From: Streptomyces sp. NBC_01351
GTDB lineage: Bacteria; Actinomycetota; Actinomycetes; Streptomycetales; Streptomycetaceae
NCBI RefSeq assembly: GCF_036237315.1
Contig: NZ_CP108358.1
Coordinates: 150,902-214,901 of the forward strand
Direction of reading: 5' to 3'
Length of the DNA stretch: 64,000 bases
The position numbers and the translations under genes were made by a program. The stretch's first letter is position 1, and each line of letters opens with the position of its first letter. The notes under the pieces were generated by a model, which was not told the DNA's origin, made no database searches, and was given only the letters and a program-made list of their open reading frames with translations. This document shows, one piece after another, positions 1 through 7,326 of this stretch.

Positions 1-202
1 CTTCACGCCCTTCACGCTGCTCTGGAACCTGATCGCCTCGATCAAGTTCGGCAAGCTCCCGCCCTCCGAGCCGGCACCGGGCCGCCAGCCCCTGGAGGAG
101 GGCCCGCCGGTGTACGCCCGGCCGCTCGCGTACGTGGCGATCGTGCCGCTGCTGTGGGCCACCTGGGTCGTGGCCAACATAATCGCCGACCTCACCGCCT
201 GA
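1..202 (+). CDS. C-terminal part of a membrane protein (partial)
   Basis: Only the last 66 codons are in the window, in the frame that ends with TGA at 200-202. The piece starts with a hydrophobic stretch (LLWNLIASI), passes through a charged and proline-rich loop (LPPSEPAPGR), and ends with a clear membrane segment around AIVPLLWATWVVANIIADL. The layout suggests a polytopic membrane protein with a short C-terminal tail. A strong hairpin follows about 60 bases later, so this is the end of a transcription unit. I do not recognise the family from the fragment, and its relation to the neighbouring clusters cannot be judged. Confidence 0.6.
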   Translation, partial: FTPFTLLWNLIASIKFGKLPPSEPAPGRQPLEEGPPVYARPLAYVAIVPLLWATWVVANIIADLTA

Positions 203-261
203 CCCGCTACCCGCTCCGCAGTCGGCGAGGAGCAACGCGCCCTGCCGCAACGCCCGAGGCC

Positions 262-293
262 TGAGGCCCGCAACCATGAGGTTGCGGGCCTCA
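262..293. terminator. Intergenic hairpin terminator
   Basis: A perfect 14-bp stem (TGAGGCCCGCAACC and its complement) with a 4-base loop lies between the partial membrane protein and the SnoaL-like gene. There is no U-tract, as is usual in Streptomyces. Confidence 0.8.
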
Positions 294-459
294 GCACTCA
301 AGCTCGGCCACCTTCCTGACACCGTCTGACGTGCGAAAGTGGATCTTTGTACTCCATGCCCTTACCTGGGAAGTAATGGCACCGGTCTGTCGGCGCTGGC
401 GAGAATGGTGATCTCGCCGCGCCAGATCGGACGCGGATGTCGGATCGGAGTGATGAGCC

Positions 460-915
460 GTGTCCATAGCCGCACCTGCGACCACCCGCGCCGTGCTGGA
501 GGAACTGTTGCGCCGGATCGGCGAGGGCGACCCTGAGCGCATCGCTGAGATGTATGCCGAGCGGGGCGACTGGAAGCTGGACTGGCCAGAGGCCGAGCAC
601 GGTCGGGCCGCCACCCCGTGGATCCGCCACCGTTCCACCCGTGCCGATGCCGCCGCCCACTACCGCGAGCTCGCCGAGCACCACGTTCCCGGGCAGGCGG
701 CGACCGAGATCGAACGCATCCTCATCGACGGCAACGACGCGGTCGTGCTCGGCGAGATCCGTCAGACCGCCCGCTCCACCGGACGTGCCTATCGCGCTCG
801 GTTCGCTTTGCACCTCACTGTCGAAGACGGCCTTGTCACCCGCCACCATGTCTACGAAGACAGCCTTGCCGTCGCCCAGGCGTTCGACACGAAGGGGTCG
901 AGTGAGGATCGCTGA
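460..915 (+). CDS. SnoaL/NTF2-like protein
   Basis: A 151-residue protein starting at GTG with GGAG about 9 bases upstream. It has the size and pattern of a SnoaL-like (NTF2-fold) cone protein: an N-terminal helix pair (VLEELLRRIGEGDPERIAEMY), a central strand with WKLDWP, and the later signature HYRELAEHHVPGQ followed by alternating strands (ILIDGNDAVVLGEI, FALHLTVEDGLVTRHHVYED). The family includes polyketide cyclases, ketosteroid isomerases and many stand-alone proteins of unknown ligand. It is monocistronic between a terminator and the decayed toxin gene, with no link to the cluster at 2.4 kb. Its substrate cannot be predicted. Confidence 0.75.
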   Translation: MSIAAPATTRAVLEELLRRIGEGDPERIAEMYAERGDWKLDWPEAEHGRAATPWIRHRSTRADAAAHYRELAEHHVPGQAATEIERILIDGNDAVVLGEIRQTARSTGRAYRARFALHLTVEDGLVTRHHVYEDSLAVAQAFDTKGSSEDR

Positions 916-1045
916 GGCGGCACCGGCAAAGTTGCCGGTCGCAGCCACTCATTGAGGATTGCGATCAGCACCGTCGTCTCGTGGCGGACAGTAAGTCCGT
1001 CTACCTGGCGGCGACGGCCCGGCGTCCCTCTGCTGCTGCAGGGTG

Positions 1046-1300
1046 TCAGCCGATGCGGCCGACGTGGATGACCACGATGGTGATGGTGGCCTCGGTGATC
1101 TCGTACATGACCCGGTAGCGCCCGACGCGCATCCGGCGCAGGTCCGGGGAGCCGTAGGGGGTGCTGCCCTCGGGGCGGGGCTGATCGGCGAGCAGGTCGA
1201 CGGCGTCCATCAGCTGGCGCAGCCCGTCGGCGTCGTCTTTGAGGAACCGGGCGGCCGCGTCGATGGCGGGCTCGTCCCAGACGGTGGGCCCGGCTCGGAC
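1046..1300 (-). pseudogene. RelE/ParE-type toxin remnant
   Basis: The translated segment contains VWDEPAIDAAARFLKDD, LADQPRPEG, LRRMRVGRYRVMYEI and ITIVVIHVGRIG. These follow the RelE/ParE toxin plan (conserved R-x-G-x-Y-R-V-x-Y core and a C-terminal strand ending near His-x-Gly). The usual first strand with a start codon before VW is missing: no ATG, GTG or TTG lies in frame near the expected N-terminus, and the reading frame simply runs upstream. No antitoxin is adjacent. I therefore read it as an N-terminally decayed toxin. A longer chimeric protein from an upstream start at 1453 is possible but looks unnatural, being arginine-rich. Confidence 0.6.
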
Positions 1301-1456
1301 GTCTGCATCAGCGGAGTCCAGACGCCTGTGAGTCCTGACCCCGCGAGTGCGCCACCTCGTCGGCGCGCATCTGCCGCTTCTCCGGGCTCTCCGACCGCCC
1401 GGCTGCGAGGCAGCCCGGCGGACAAGTCGTCGGGGGATCGCACGGCGGGTCATCGG

Positions 1457-2128
1457 TCAGAGGCTGCGGGCGGTGATGTTGCCGTAGGCGGTGGTGGCGT
1501 GGATGGTCAGGTCGGCGGTGCCGCCGCCGGTGTTGGTGAGGGCGTTGTCGATGCGGCCGTAGCTCGTACCGGCGTCCAGGGAGGCGGAGACTCCGTGGGC
1601 GGCGCCGACCGAGATCTCGCCGTGCTCAGTGCGCAGTGTGACCGTGCCGCGCGCGGCCTCGGTGATGGTGATGTCGCCCTTCTGGGTGCTGATTTCGGCG
1701 GGGCCGCCCAGGCGGCCGACCGTGATGTCGCCTGCCTGGAGGGTGACGCGGGCGTCGGCGGCCTCGTCGAGCGTGACCGTGCCGTGCGCGCTGTCGTACG
1801 TGACATCGCCGAGTCGACCGACGGTCTCGAACTCGGCGGAGGCCGTCTTCGCCTCGACGTGCGAGCCCGCCGGCAGCTGCACCGTCACCCGCACCGAACC
1901 GGAGTTGCCCAGGATCTGCTTCGCCGCCGCAGCGGCCGCGATCCGCAGGACGCCGTCGGCGTACTCGACCGTGGTCTGCTCCGCCGCCTTCACGTCACGG
2001 CCCTTCGAAGCGTCCGCGGGGAGGATCTCCACCGTGGTGTCGGCACGGTCCGCGGCGATGAACCGGACGTTGCCCGCCGGGATGTCGAGGACGGCGGCGA
2101 TCGGGGCGGCGGTGTTGAAGTTCTGCAT
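1457..2128 (-). CDS. DUF4097-family beta-strand repeat protein
   Basis: A 223-residue protein. The start is ATG at 2128, preceded by AAGGAGAAGACA; an in-frame start further upstream lacks a comparable ribosome site. The sequence is a succession of short beta repeats (GDVTYDSAHGTVTLDEA, GDITVGRLGGPAEI, GDITITEAARGTVTLRTEHGEI), the mark of the DUF4097 right-handed beta-helix-like family common in Streptomyces. There is no signal peptide or membrane segment, so it is probably cytosolic. In other Streptomyces such genes often sit next to small antitoxin-like or PadR regulators; none is left here, but a set of TTGCA-type repeats precedes the gene. Function unknown. Confidence 0.8.
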   Translation of the reverse strand: MQNFNTAAPIAAVLDIPAGNVRFIAADRADTTVEILPADASKGRDVKAAEQTTVEYADGVLRIAAAAAAKQILGNSGSVRVTVQLPAGSHVEAKTASAEFETVGRLGDVTYDSAHGTVTLDEAADARVTLQAGDITVGRLGGPAEISTQKGDITITEAARGTVTLRTEHGEISVGAAHGVSASLDAGTSYGRIDNALTNTGGGTADLTIHATTAYGNITARSL

Positions 2129-2171
2129 TGTCTTCTCCTTGGATGCGTTCTTTCCGATGAGGGAAAAGCTA

Positions 2172-2294
2172 CGTTGCATTCAAGGATCTAGCAACATGTT
2201 CGTTGCGTAGATGTTTGATTTATGCAGGTCAGAGCCTAGAAAGTGTTGCAATGACTTTGAATTCAACGCAATGGAGGCTGTTCCGTTCGTTGCA
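2172..2294. promoter_or_regulatory. Cluster of CGTTGCA-type repeats upstream of the DUF4097 gene
   Basis: The stretch between the DUF4097 start (2128) and the hydrolase end (2372) has no gene. It is relatively AT-rich and repeats a short motif: CGTTGCA at 2172-2178, GCAAC at 2191-2195, CGTTGCG at 2201-2207, GTTGCA at 2245-2250, CAACGCA at 2264-2270 and CGTTGCA at 2288-2294. The mixed orientation and spread over about 120 bp suggest a multi-site operator for an unidentified regulator controlling the leftward gene. Confidence 0.45.
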
Positions 2295-2371
2295 ATGGAT
2301 GGGAGGTGAACGCTATACGCGGGCGGACAGAGGGCCGCCCACCTTCCGGGCGGGGCGGCCCTCCGGCTCCT

Positions 2372-3250
2372 CTAGGACCGCCCCGCCATCAGGCAGTCCT
2401 CCAGGAAGGTCAGCACCCGCAGGTGGTACGCCGTGGCCGCGTGGCCGAGGCTGATGTTGTGGCCCGCCGCCGGGAGGTGTTCCAGGGCGACGTGGGGGGA
2501 TGAGGTCAGGCGGTCGGTCATCGCCGTCAGGGTCGCGGGGTCCAGGTCCCACCAGGCCTCGTGTTCCGCGAAGGTGAGGCGGACGGGGATGCGTACGCGG
2601 TCCGCAAGGTCCTCGTACTGGCCCGGCCACCGCAGGGTTTCCGCCGACTCCCGGGGCGGGGTCGGGGAGAGCAGGGCGCGGCTGGCCTTGAAGGTGCCGG
2701 GCGGGTAGAGCGGCAGGGGGCCCCAGTTGAGCTTGGTGGCGCCGCCGCCGAGGGTGGACGGGAAGTGCAGGGCCTCGGGGTTGTAGTGGTGGCCGACGCC
2801 CGAGGCGTCCAGGCCGAGGAGAGGGAGGCCGCCGTCGGTGGCGGCCGTGTGGAGGGCGACCTTGCCGCCGTCCGAGTGGCCCAGGAGGAAGACCCCGGCG
2901 CCGATGTCGTACGCGGCGGCGTGCTCCTTGAGGGCCGCGTGGAGGGTTTCCGCCTGCTCGGCCAGGCTCTGGCCCTCGGGGATCAGGTCCGCCGAGTCCC
3001 CGTAGCCCGGCCGGTCGACCGCCAGGACCGCGTGACCCAGGCTGGTGGCGAGGGGGATGAAGGAGTTCCAGTACGCCGCCCGCATGCCCCGGCCGTGGAT
3101 GGCCAGGATCGTGGAGCGGGGGGCGGAGGCGGAGACGCCGGAGACGCCCCCCTCCGGCAGCGCGAGGATCGCCGACAGCGGGATGCCCGCCGCGTTCAGC
3201 GTGTAGGTGTAGGAGGAGTAGGGGCGTACGCCGCCCGGCTGAGTGCTCAT
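2372..3250 (-). CDS. Alpha/beta hydrolase
   Basis: A 292-residue protein with an alpha/beta-hydrolase fold: oxyanion region ILAIHGRGM, nucleophile elbow GHSDGG (serine within G-H-S-D-G), and a late catalytic histidine in LPAAGHNISLG. The acid is probably the aspartate or glutamate near TFAEHEAWWD. The start ATG at 3250 overlaps the TGA of the TrpC-like gene by four bases, so it is the last gene of the long coupled operon and should be co-expressed with it. It may release a thioester from the carrier protein, hydrolyse an ester, or act as an editing enzyme; the sequence alone does not decide. Confidence 0.8.
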   Translation of the reverse strand: MSTQPGGVRPYSSYTYTLNAAGIPLSAILALPEGGVSGVSASAPRSTILAIHGRGMRAAYWNSFIPLATSLGHAVLAVDRPGYGDSADLIPEGQSLAEQAETLHAALKEHAAAYDIGAGVFLLGHSDGGKVALHTAATDGGLPLLGLDASGVGHHYNPEALHFPSTLGGGATKLNWGPLPLYPPGTFKASRALLSPTPPRESAETLRWPGQYEDLADRVRIPVRLTFAEHEAWWDLDPATLTAMTDRLTSSPHVALEHLPAAGHNISLGHAATAYHLRVLTFLEDCLMAGRS

Positions 3251-3969
3251 CGGACCGCCAGCTCCTTCCGGGCCGCGGCCATCGCGTCCACCCAGGCCGC
3301 CGGGGATCCGGTGCGCAGCAGCGAGGTGCCCACCAGGAGGCCGCCGAAGCCGGCGTCGAGGAGTTCGGCGGCGGTCGCCGGGCCGTCGATGCCGCTGGCG
3401 CTGACCGGGCAGGCGGTGCCGAGCGCGCGGACCGCCGGCAGCAGGTCCAGGGAGCGGCCGAGGTCGCCGGCGCCGCGCTCGCGCGTCTTGATGTCCTTGT
3501 TGTTGACGGCGATCACGCACTCCTCGGGGTGGTGGACCGCTTCGAGTTCGGATTCGTCGGTGACCTCCACGAAGGGGGTGAGGCCGGTCAGCAGGCATTC
3601 CGTGACCAGCGTGCTCATGCTCGTCGCCGGGAGCAGGGCCGCCGTCAGCAGCACCGCGGACGCGCCGAGTTCCTTGGCCGTGCGGATCTGGTCCTTTCTC
3701 GTGATGAAGTCCTTCTGGAGGAGCGGGAGGTCGGTCAGCGCCGCCACGTCCCGCAGCAGCGCCGGTGAGCCGCCGAACCAGCGGCCCGTCACCACGGAGA
3801 TGCAGGGCGCGCCCGCGACCTCGTACGAGCCCACGATCGCGGCCGGAGTGCGGCCGCCGACCAGGTCGTAGCCGTGGGCGTCCCGCCGCTTCACCTCCAT
3901 CACCACGGGGGTCGGGGAGGCCAGGAGGGCCTCGAGAAAAGGGAAGCCGGTCCGGTTCTGCTTCGTCAT
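3247..3969 (-). CDS. Indole-3-glycerol-phosphate synthase homologue, altered active site
   Basis: A 240-residue (beta/alpha)8 protein of the TrpC family. Recognisable parts are the first-strand E25-V-K27, the strand with SVVTGRWFGGS, LLQKDFI with the catalytic lysine K86, FVEV with E135, and VNNKDI with N156/N157. Two features depart from TrpC. The SPS segment after E-V-K is replaced by RRDAHG, and the ESGI motif reads SASGI, so the conserved glutamate (E210 in Sulfolobus IGPS) is alanine at position 191. TrpC normally closes the indole ring of CdRP. Here the changed residues suggest a different acceptor or a related cyclisation of a phosphoribosyl-amine product. It overlaps the TrpF-like gene upstream and the hydrolase downstream by ATGA. 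Confidence 0.85.
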   Translation of the reverse strand: MTKQNRTGFPFLEALLASPTPVVMEVKRRDAHGYDLVGGRTPAAIVGSYEVAGAPCISVVTGRWFGGSPALLRDVAALTDLPLLQKDFITRKDQIRTAKELGASAVLLTAALLPATSMSTLVTECLLTGLTPFVEVTDESELEAVHHPEECVIAVNNKDIKTRERGAGDLGRSLDLLPAVRALGTACPVSASGIDGPATAAELLDAGFGGLLVGTSLLRTGSPAAWVDAMAAARKELAVR

Positions 3970-4733
3970 CGCGAGAGCTCCAGTCGGGGGTGGTCGGGGA
4001 CGTGGGAGTGAGGGCCGTGGGAGTGAGGGACGTACGAGCCCGTGCGCCAGGCGCGGGCCAGGGCGGCGATCTCCGGGACCCCGAAGCGGCCGGTCGTCAG
4101 GTCGCGCGCCGCCGTGTCCACGTCGATGCCGCGGAACCCGGGGTGGTGCACGACGGCCTCGTAGTCGGGGCGGTTGGCCGGGGACAGGCCGCCGGCCAGC
4201 AGGAACGGCTTGGTCAGCCGGGGCAGCAGGGCGGTGAGGCGGGCCGGGTCGAGGGTGCGTCCGGTGCTGCCGATCCGGCCGTCGCCGGTGGCCGTGTCGA
4301 GGAGGAAGAGGTCGGTGCCCGCCCGGTCGTACGCGCCGATCAGCGGCCGTTCCACACAGCCCCCGCGCTCCTCCACGTGCAGCACCTTGACGATGCCGGT
4401 CTCGGCGGGCAGGGCCTCGCGCAGGGCCCGTACGACGGCCGGCGGCTGGTAGGCGTGGAGCTGGACCCAGCGGACTCCGGTGCGCCGGACGATCCCGGCC
4501 AGCTCGCCGGGGTCGGCCAGGAAGGTCACGAGGACCGGCAGGAGGCCGGCCGAACGGGCCGCCGCCGCGAGGGCGGCGAGCCCGTCCGGGTCCAGTTCCG
4601 ACGGGCCGCCGGGTACGCCGTGCCAGAGCCCGACGCAGTCCGCCCCGGCGGCCGCCGCCGCCTCGATGTCCTGCGGGACCGTGGCCCCGCAGACCTTCAG
4701 AAGCGTCTGGGACAGGGGGCTGGTGGTGCTCAC
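3966..4733 (-). CDS. Phosphoribosylanthranilate isomerase homologue (TrpF-like)
   Basis: A 255-residue TIM-barrel protein starting at GTG 4733, which overlaps the TGA of the acyl-CoA dehydrogenase gene. The TrpF hallmarks are present: LLKVCGA with the catalytic cysteine C15 next to K13, VQLHAY in place of the usual QLHG, the general-acid aspartate in FLLD (D146), the phosphate loop GSTGRT, and PFLLAGGLSP. The final DVSSGVE motif of ordinary TrpF has become DVDTAARDL followed by TTGRFG, and the C-terminus carries a repeated His/Pro tail (PHSHGPHSH). TrpF performs an Amadori rearrangement of a phosphoribosyl arylamine; here it should process the product of the TrpD-like enzyme. The substrate is not predictable. 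Confidence 0.85.
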   Translation of the reverse strand: MSTTSPLSQTLLKVCGATVPQDIEAAAAAGADCVGLWHGVPGGPSELDPDGLAALAAAARSAGLLPVLVTFLADPGELAGIVRRTGVRWVQLHAYQPPAVVRALREALPAETGIVKVLHVEERGGCVERPLIGAYDRAGTDLFLLDTATGDGRIGSTGRTLDPARLTALLPRLTKPFLLAGGLSPANRPDYEAVVHHPGFRGIDVDTAARDLTTGRFGVPEIAALARAWRTGSYVPHSHGPHSHVPDHPRLELSR

Positions 4734-5875
4734 TTGCCCAGTCCCAGGGTGGAGGCGATGCGGTTGTACTGGATCTCGTTCGAACCGGAGTAGATGGTGC
4801 CGCCGACGGCGTTGCGCACCTCCATCTCCAGGCCGAACTCCGCCATGTAGCCGTGGCCGCCGAAGATCTGGACGGCGGACAGGCTGCTGGCCAGGTTGCT
4901 CTCGCTGGTGACGAGCTTGGCGATGGCGAGGTCCTGGGTGACGTTCTCGCCGGCCTGCAGCTTCTCGCCCGTGTCGTAGAGCCACTTGCGGGCGGTCTCC
5001 AGCTGGACCTTCATGTCGACGATCTTGTTGGCGATCGTCTGGTACGAACCGATCGCCTTTCCGAACGACTTACGCGTCTTCGCGTATTCGACACACCGCT
5101 CCAGCCGGTGCTGCATCTCGCCCACGTTGACGATGAAGGAGAAGAGGATCTCCCGCTTCATCACGTGGTCCATCACCATGAACCCGCCGCCGACCCGGCC
5201 GAGCACCGCGCTCCTGGGCACCCGTACGTCGTCGAAGAACAGCTCGCTGATCGGAGAGGTCCGCAGACCCATCTTCTTGATGGGCTTGCCGGCGGTGATT
5301 CCGGGGGTGTTCCGGTCGAGCAGGAACGCCGTCGTTCCGAGCGGGCCGCCGTCCGGGTGGGTCCGGGCGTAGAGCACGATCAGGTCGGCGACCGGTCCGT
5401 TGCTGACGAAGCACTTGCTGCCGTTGATGACGAAGTCGTCCCCGTCACGGACGGCCCTGGTGGCCATCGCCATGGCGTCCGAACCGCTCTCGGACTCGGT
5501 GATGGCATGGGCGCCGATCGCCTCGCCCGAGCAGATCAGGGGCAGGTAGCGCTCCTTCTGTTCGAGGGTGCCGAACTGCTGGAGCGGGATTCCGGTGGAG
5601 CAGATGGACGTGGTGACCGAGAAGCTGAGGCCCCCGTCGCGGTTGTACTCGCCGAGGCCTTCCAGCGCGTACATGGTGGTGAGGATCGACTGCCCGAGGC
5701 CTCCGTAGTCCTCGTCGAAGGGCAGTGAGAGGATCCCGGTCTTCTGGACGAGCTTCCACTTGTCCTCCGAGAAGGCGGACTGCTCGTCGAGTTCGATGTG
5801 GTCTGCGCTGAGTGCGTCTCCCCACCGCTCCAGGCCTTCACGCAGATCGGCCTGGTCGGCGTTCCAACGGATCAC
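4730..5875 (-). CDS. Acyl-CoA dehydrogenase-family flavoprotein, possibly acting on a carrier-bound substrate
   Basis: A 381-residue protein. I choose GTG 5875 (AAAGGGG upstream) over an earlier in-frame start at 6007 that encodes only a proline/threonine-rich tail. The acyl-CoA-dehydrogenase plan is complete: FDEDYGGLGQS, the FAD loop AHAITESESGSD, NGSKCFVSNG, RTSPISELFFDDVRVP, RKSFGKAIGSYQ, IFGGHGYMAEFGLE and the C-terminal IYSGSNEIQYN. Together with a free-standing adenylation protein and carrier protein in the same operon it matches the trio that oxidises aminoacyl-S-PCP, such as prolyl-PCP to pyrrolyl-PCP in prodiginine (RedW) and pyoluteorin (PltE) pathways. The seryl-ACP/aminomalonyl route is an alternative. 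Overlaps the TrpF-like gene. Confidence 0.85.
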   Translation of the reverse strand: MIRWNADQADLREGLERWGDALSADHIELDEQSAFSEDKWKLVQKTGILSLPFDEDYGGLGQSILTTMYALEGLGEYNRDGGLSFSVTTSICSTGIPLQQFGTLEQKERYLPLICSGEAIGAHAITESESGSDAMAMATRAVRDGDDFVINGSKCFVSNGPVADLIVLYARTHPDGGPLGTTAFLLDRNTPGITAGKPIKKMGLRTSPISELFFDDVRVPRSAVLGRVGGGFMVMDHVMKREILFSFIVNVGEMQHRLERCVEYAKTRKSFGKAIGSYQTIANKIVDMKVQLETARKWLYDTGEKLQAGENVTQDLAIAKLVTSESNLASSLSAVQIFGGHGYMAEFGLEMEVRNAVGGTIYSGSNEIQYNRIASTLGLGK

Positions 5876-5960
5876 GACGGACCCCTTTGTTTCGGTGGCG
5901 GTGCTTCGGATGGGTGGCGCTCCGCGTTGGCCGGATGGGCCGGGCGGGCACCCGCGCGCC

Positions 5961-6335
5961 TCAGTAGGCGGAGGAGGAGTGGGCGTCGAGGCTGTGGACC
6001 TCGTCACCGCGCAGGGCCGGCGAGAAGACGCAGACCAGGCGCAGGTCCTCGTGCGGGCTGGCGACGAGGAAGTGGGCGTCGTGCTGGTCGAGGGCGTACA
6101 TCCGGCCCGGGACGATCTCGTGCGAGGTGCCGTCGAGCTCGATGACCTCGCCGGAGCCCTCGATGCAGTAGCAGGCCTCCAGGTGGTTGACGTACTCCAG
6201 GCGGGACTTGGTGCCGGCCAGCACGGTGGTGTCGGTGAGCGAGTAGCCCAGGCCGTCCTCGGCGAGGAGGAAGCGGCGGCTGAGGCCGTTGCCCCACTCG
6301 ACGGTCTTCACGGACTCGATGTCGCGAACGATCAT
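5961..6335 (-). CDS. Ectoine synthase (EctC)-family cupin
   Basis: A 124-residue cupin close to ectoine synthase. It keeps the N-terminal MIVRDIESV, SRRFLLAEDGLGYS, the metal-site region NHLEACYCIEGSGEV (glutamate ligand), MYALDQHDAHFL with the tyrosine and histidine ligands, and the late GDEVH. The EctC tail after GDEVH is shortened and changed to SLDAHSSSAY. EctC condenses N-gamma-acetyl-diaminobutyrate to a cyclic amidine by loss of water. No ectA, ectB or ectD is nearby, so an ordinary ectoine pathway is unlikely. Inside this operon it probably performs a cyclodehydration, such as ring closure of an amino-ketone or amide. It lies 85 bp upstream of the acyl-CoA dehydrogenase and 112 bp downstream of the TrpA-like gene. 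Confidence 0.88.
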   Translation of the reverse strand: MIVRDIESVKTVEWGNGLSRRFLLAEDGLGYSLTDTTVLAGTKSRLEYVNHLEACYCIEGSGEVIELDGTSHEIVPGRMYALDQHDAHFLVASPHEDLRLVCVFSPALRGDEVHSLDAHSSSAY

Positions 6336-6447
6336 GGCTGTCTCCCGGTGTGAGGGTGGTGCGCGGATGTTCCGGATGAGGGGTGGAGCTCTCTTCTGCT
6401 GGTCAGAAAGGTCGGTGCGGTCTGTGTCGTCGGTGCGGTAGGTGCGG

Positions 6448-7326
6448 TCAGTGCGGTCGGTGCGCTTCTGCTTCCGGCAGGACCGAGCGGACGAACTCGC
6501 GGAAGGCCTCGGTCACATCGCGACCGGCCTCCTGAGCCCGCTCCACGGCTGCCACCGCGGCGGAGCCGATGATCGCGGCGTCGGCGCCGGCGGCCCCGAC
6601 CGCCTCGACGTCCTGCCGTGTGCTGACCCCGAAGCCGACGGCGATCGGGGAGTTCGTGTGCGCCCGGAGCCCGGTGACCGTCCGCGCCAGCGCGGCGTGG
6701 CCGGCGGCGGGTGCGGTCCCGCTGCGTCCGTAGTGGGCGACGAGGTAGAGGTAGGCGGAGGCGTGTGCGGCGGCCTGGGCCTGCGTCTCGGGCTCGCTCT
6801 TGGCGTAGCAGGTGGTGACGACGGGCAGGCCCGCCGCCGCGGCGGATTCGAGGTGTTCGGCGCGCAGCCGCGGCGGCAGCGCGTGCACCAGTAGTCCGTC
6901 CGCTCCCGACGCGGCGATCTCTCGGGTGGCGGTGGCCAGGTCCCGGTGCTTGAGGGAGTGGCTCCAGTCGGCGAGCAGGGCGATCCGAAGGTGCGCCAGG
7001 TGCGGCCGTACGTCGGCGATGAAGGCGAGTACGTCGTCCAGTCCGGCCCCGCCGCGCTCCAGGGCCCGGCTCGCGGAGCGCCGGACGACCGGGCCGTCGG
7101 TGATCGAGTCGGGGAACGGGACGGCCAGTTCCAGGCAGTCCACGCCCTCCTCGTCGAGCATCAGGACCAGGTCCCGCAGGACGGGCAGGGGCGGGTCGCC
7201 CGCGTTGAGGAACAGCGCCAGTCCGGGCGGACCGCCGGGGGCGCGGCGGGTGAAGAAGGGGGCGGGGGCCGGTGGCTTCGCCTCGGTCGAGGCCGTGAGG
7301 GTCCCCGCCGGTGTCGGGCTAGGCAC
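6448..7326 (-). CDS. Tryptophan synthase alpha-chain homologue (TrpA-like indole-glycerol-phosphate lyase)
   Basis: A 292-residue TIM-barrel protein of the TrpA family with an N-terminal Pro/Ala-rich extension of about 30 residues. Catalytic residues are kept: E66 in CLELAVPF and D77 in SITDGP, with LYLVAHYGRSGT and IAVGFGVST for the loop 6 and phosphate regions. TrpA cleaves indole-3-glycerol phosphate (or a like compound) to indole and glyceraldehyde-3-phosphate. No trpB is present in the window, so this enzyme may act alone as in plant and bacterial free-indole lyases, with the freed heterocycle entering the pathway rather than becoming tryptophan. The GTG start overlaps the TrpD-like gene by eight bases. 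Confidence 0.85.
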   Translation of the reverse strand: MPSPTPAGTLTASTEAKPPAPAPFFTRRAPGGPPGLALFLNAGDPPLPVLRDLVLMLDEEGVDCLELAVPFPDSITDGPVVRRSASRALERGGAGLDDVLAFIADVRPHLAHLRIALLADWSHSLKHRDLATATREIAASGADGLLVHALPPRLRAEHLESAAAAGLPVVTTCYAKSEPETQAQAAAHASAYLYLVAHYGRSGTAPAAGHAALARTVTGLRAHTNSPIAVGFGVSTRQDVEAVGAAGADAAIIGSAAVAAVERAQEAGRDVTEAFREFVRSVLPEAEAHRPH

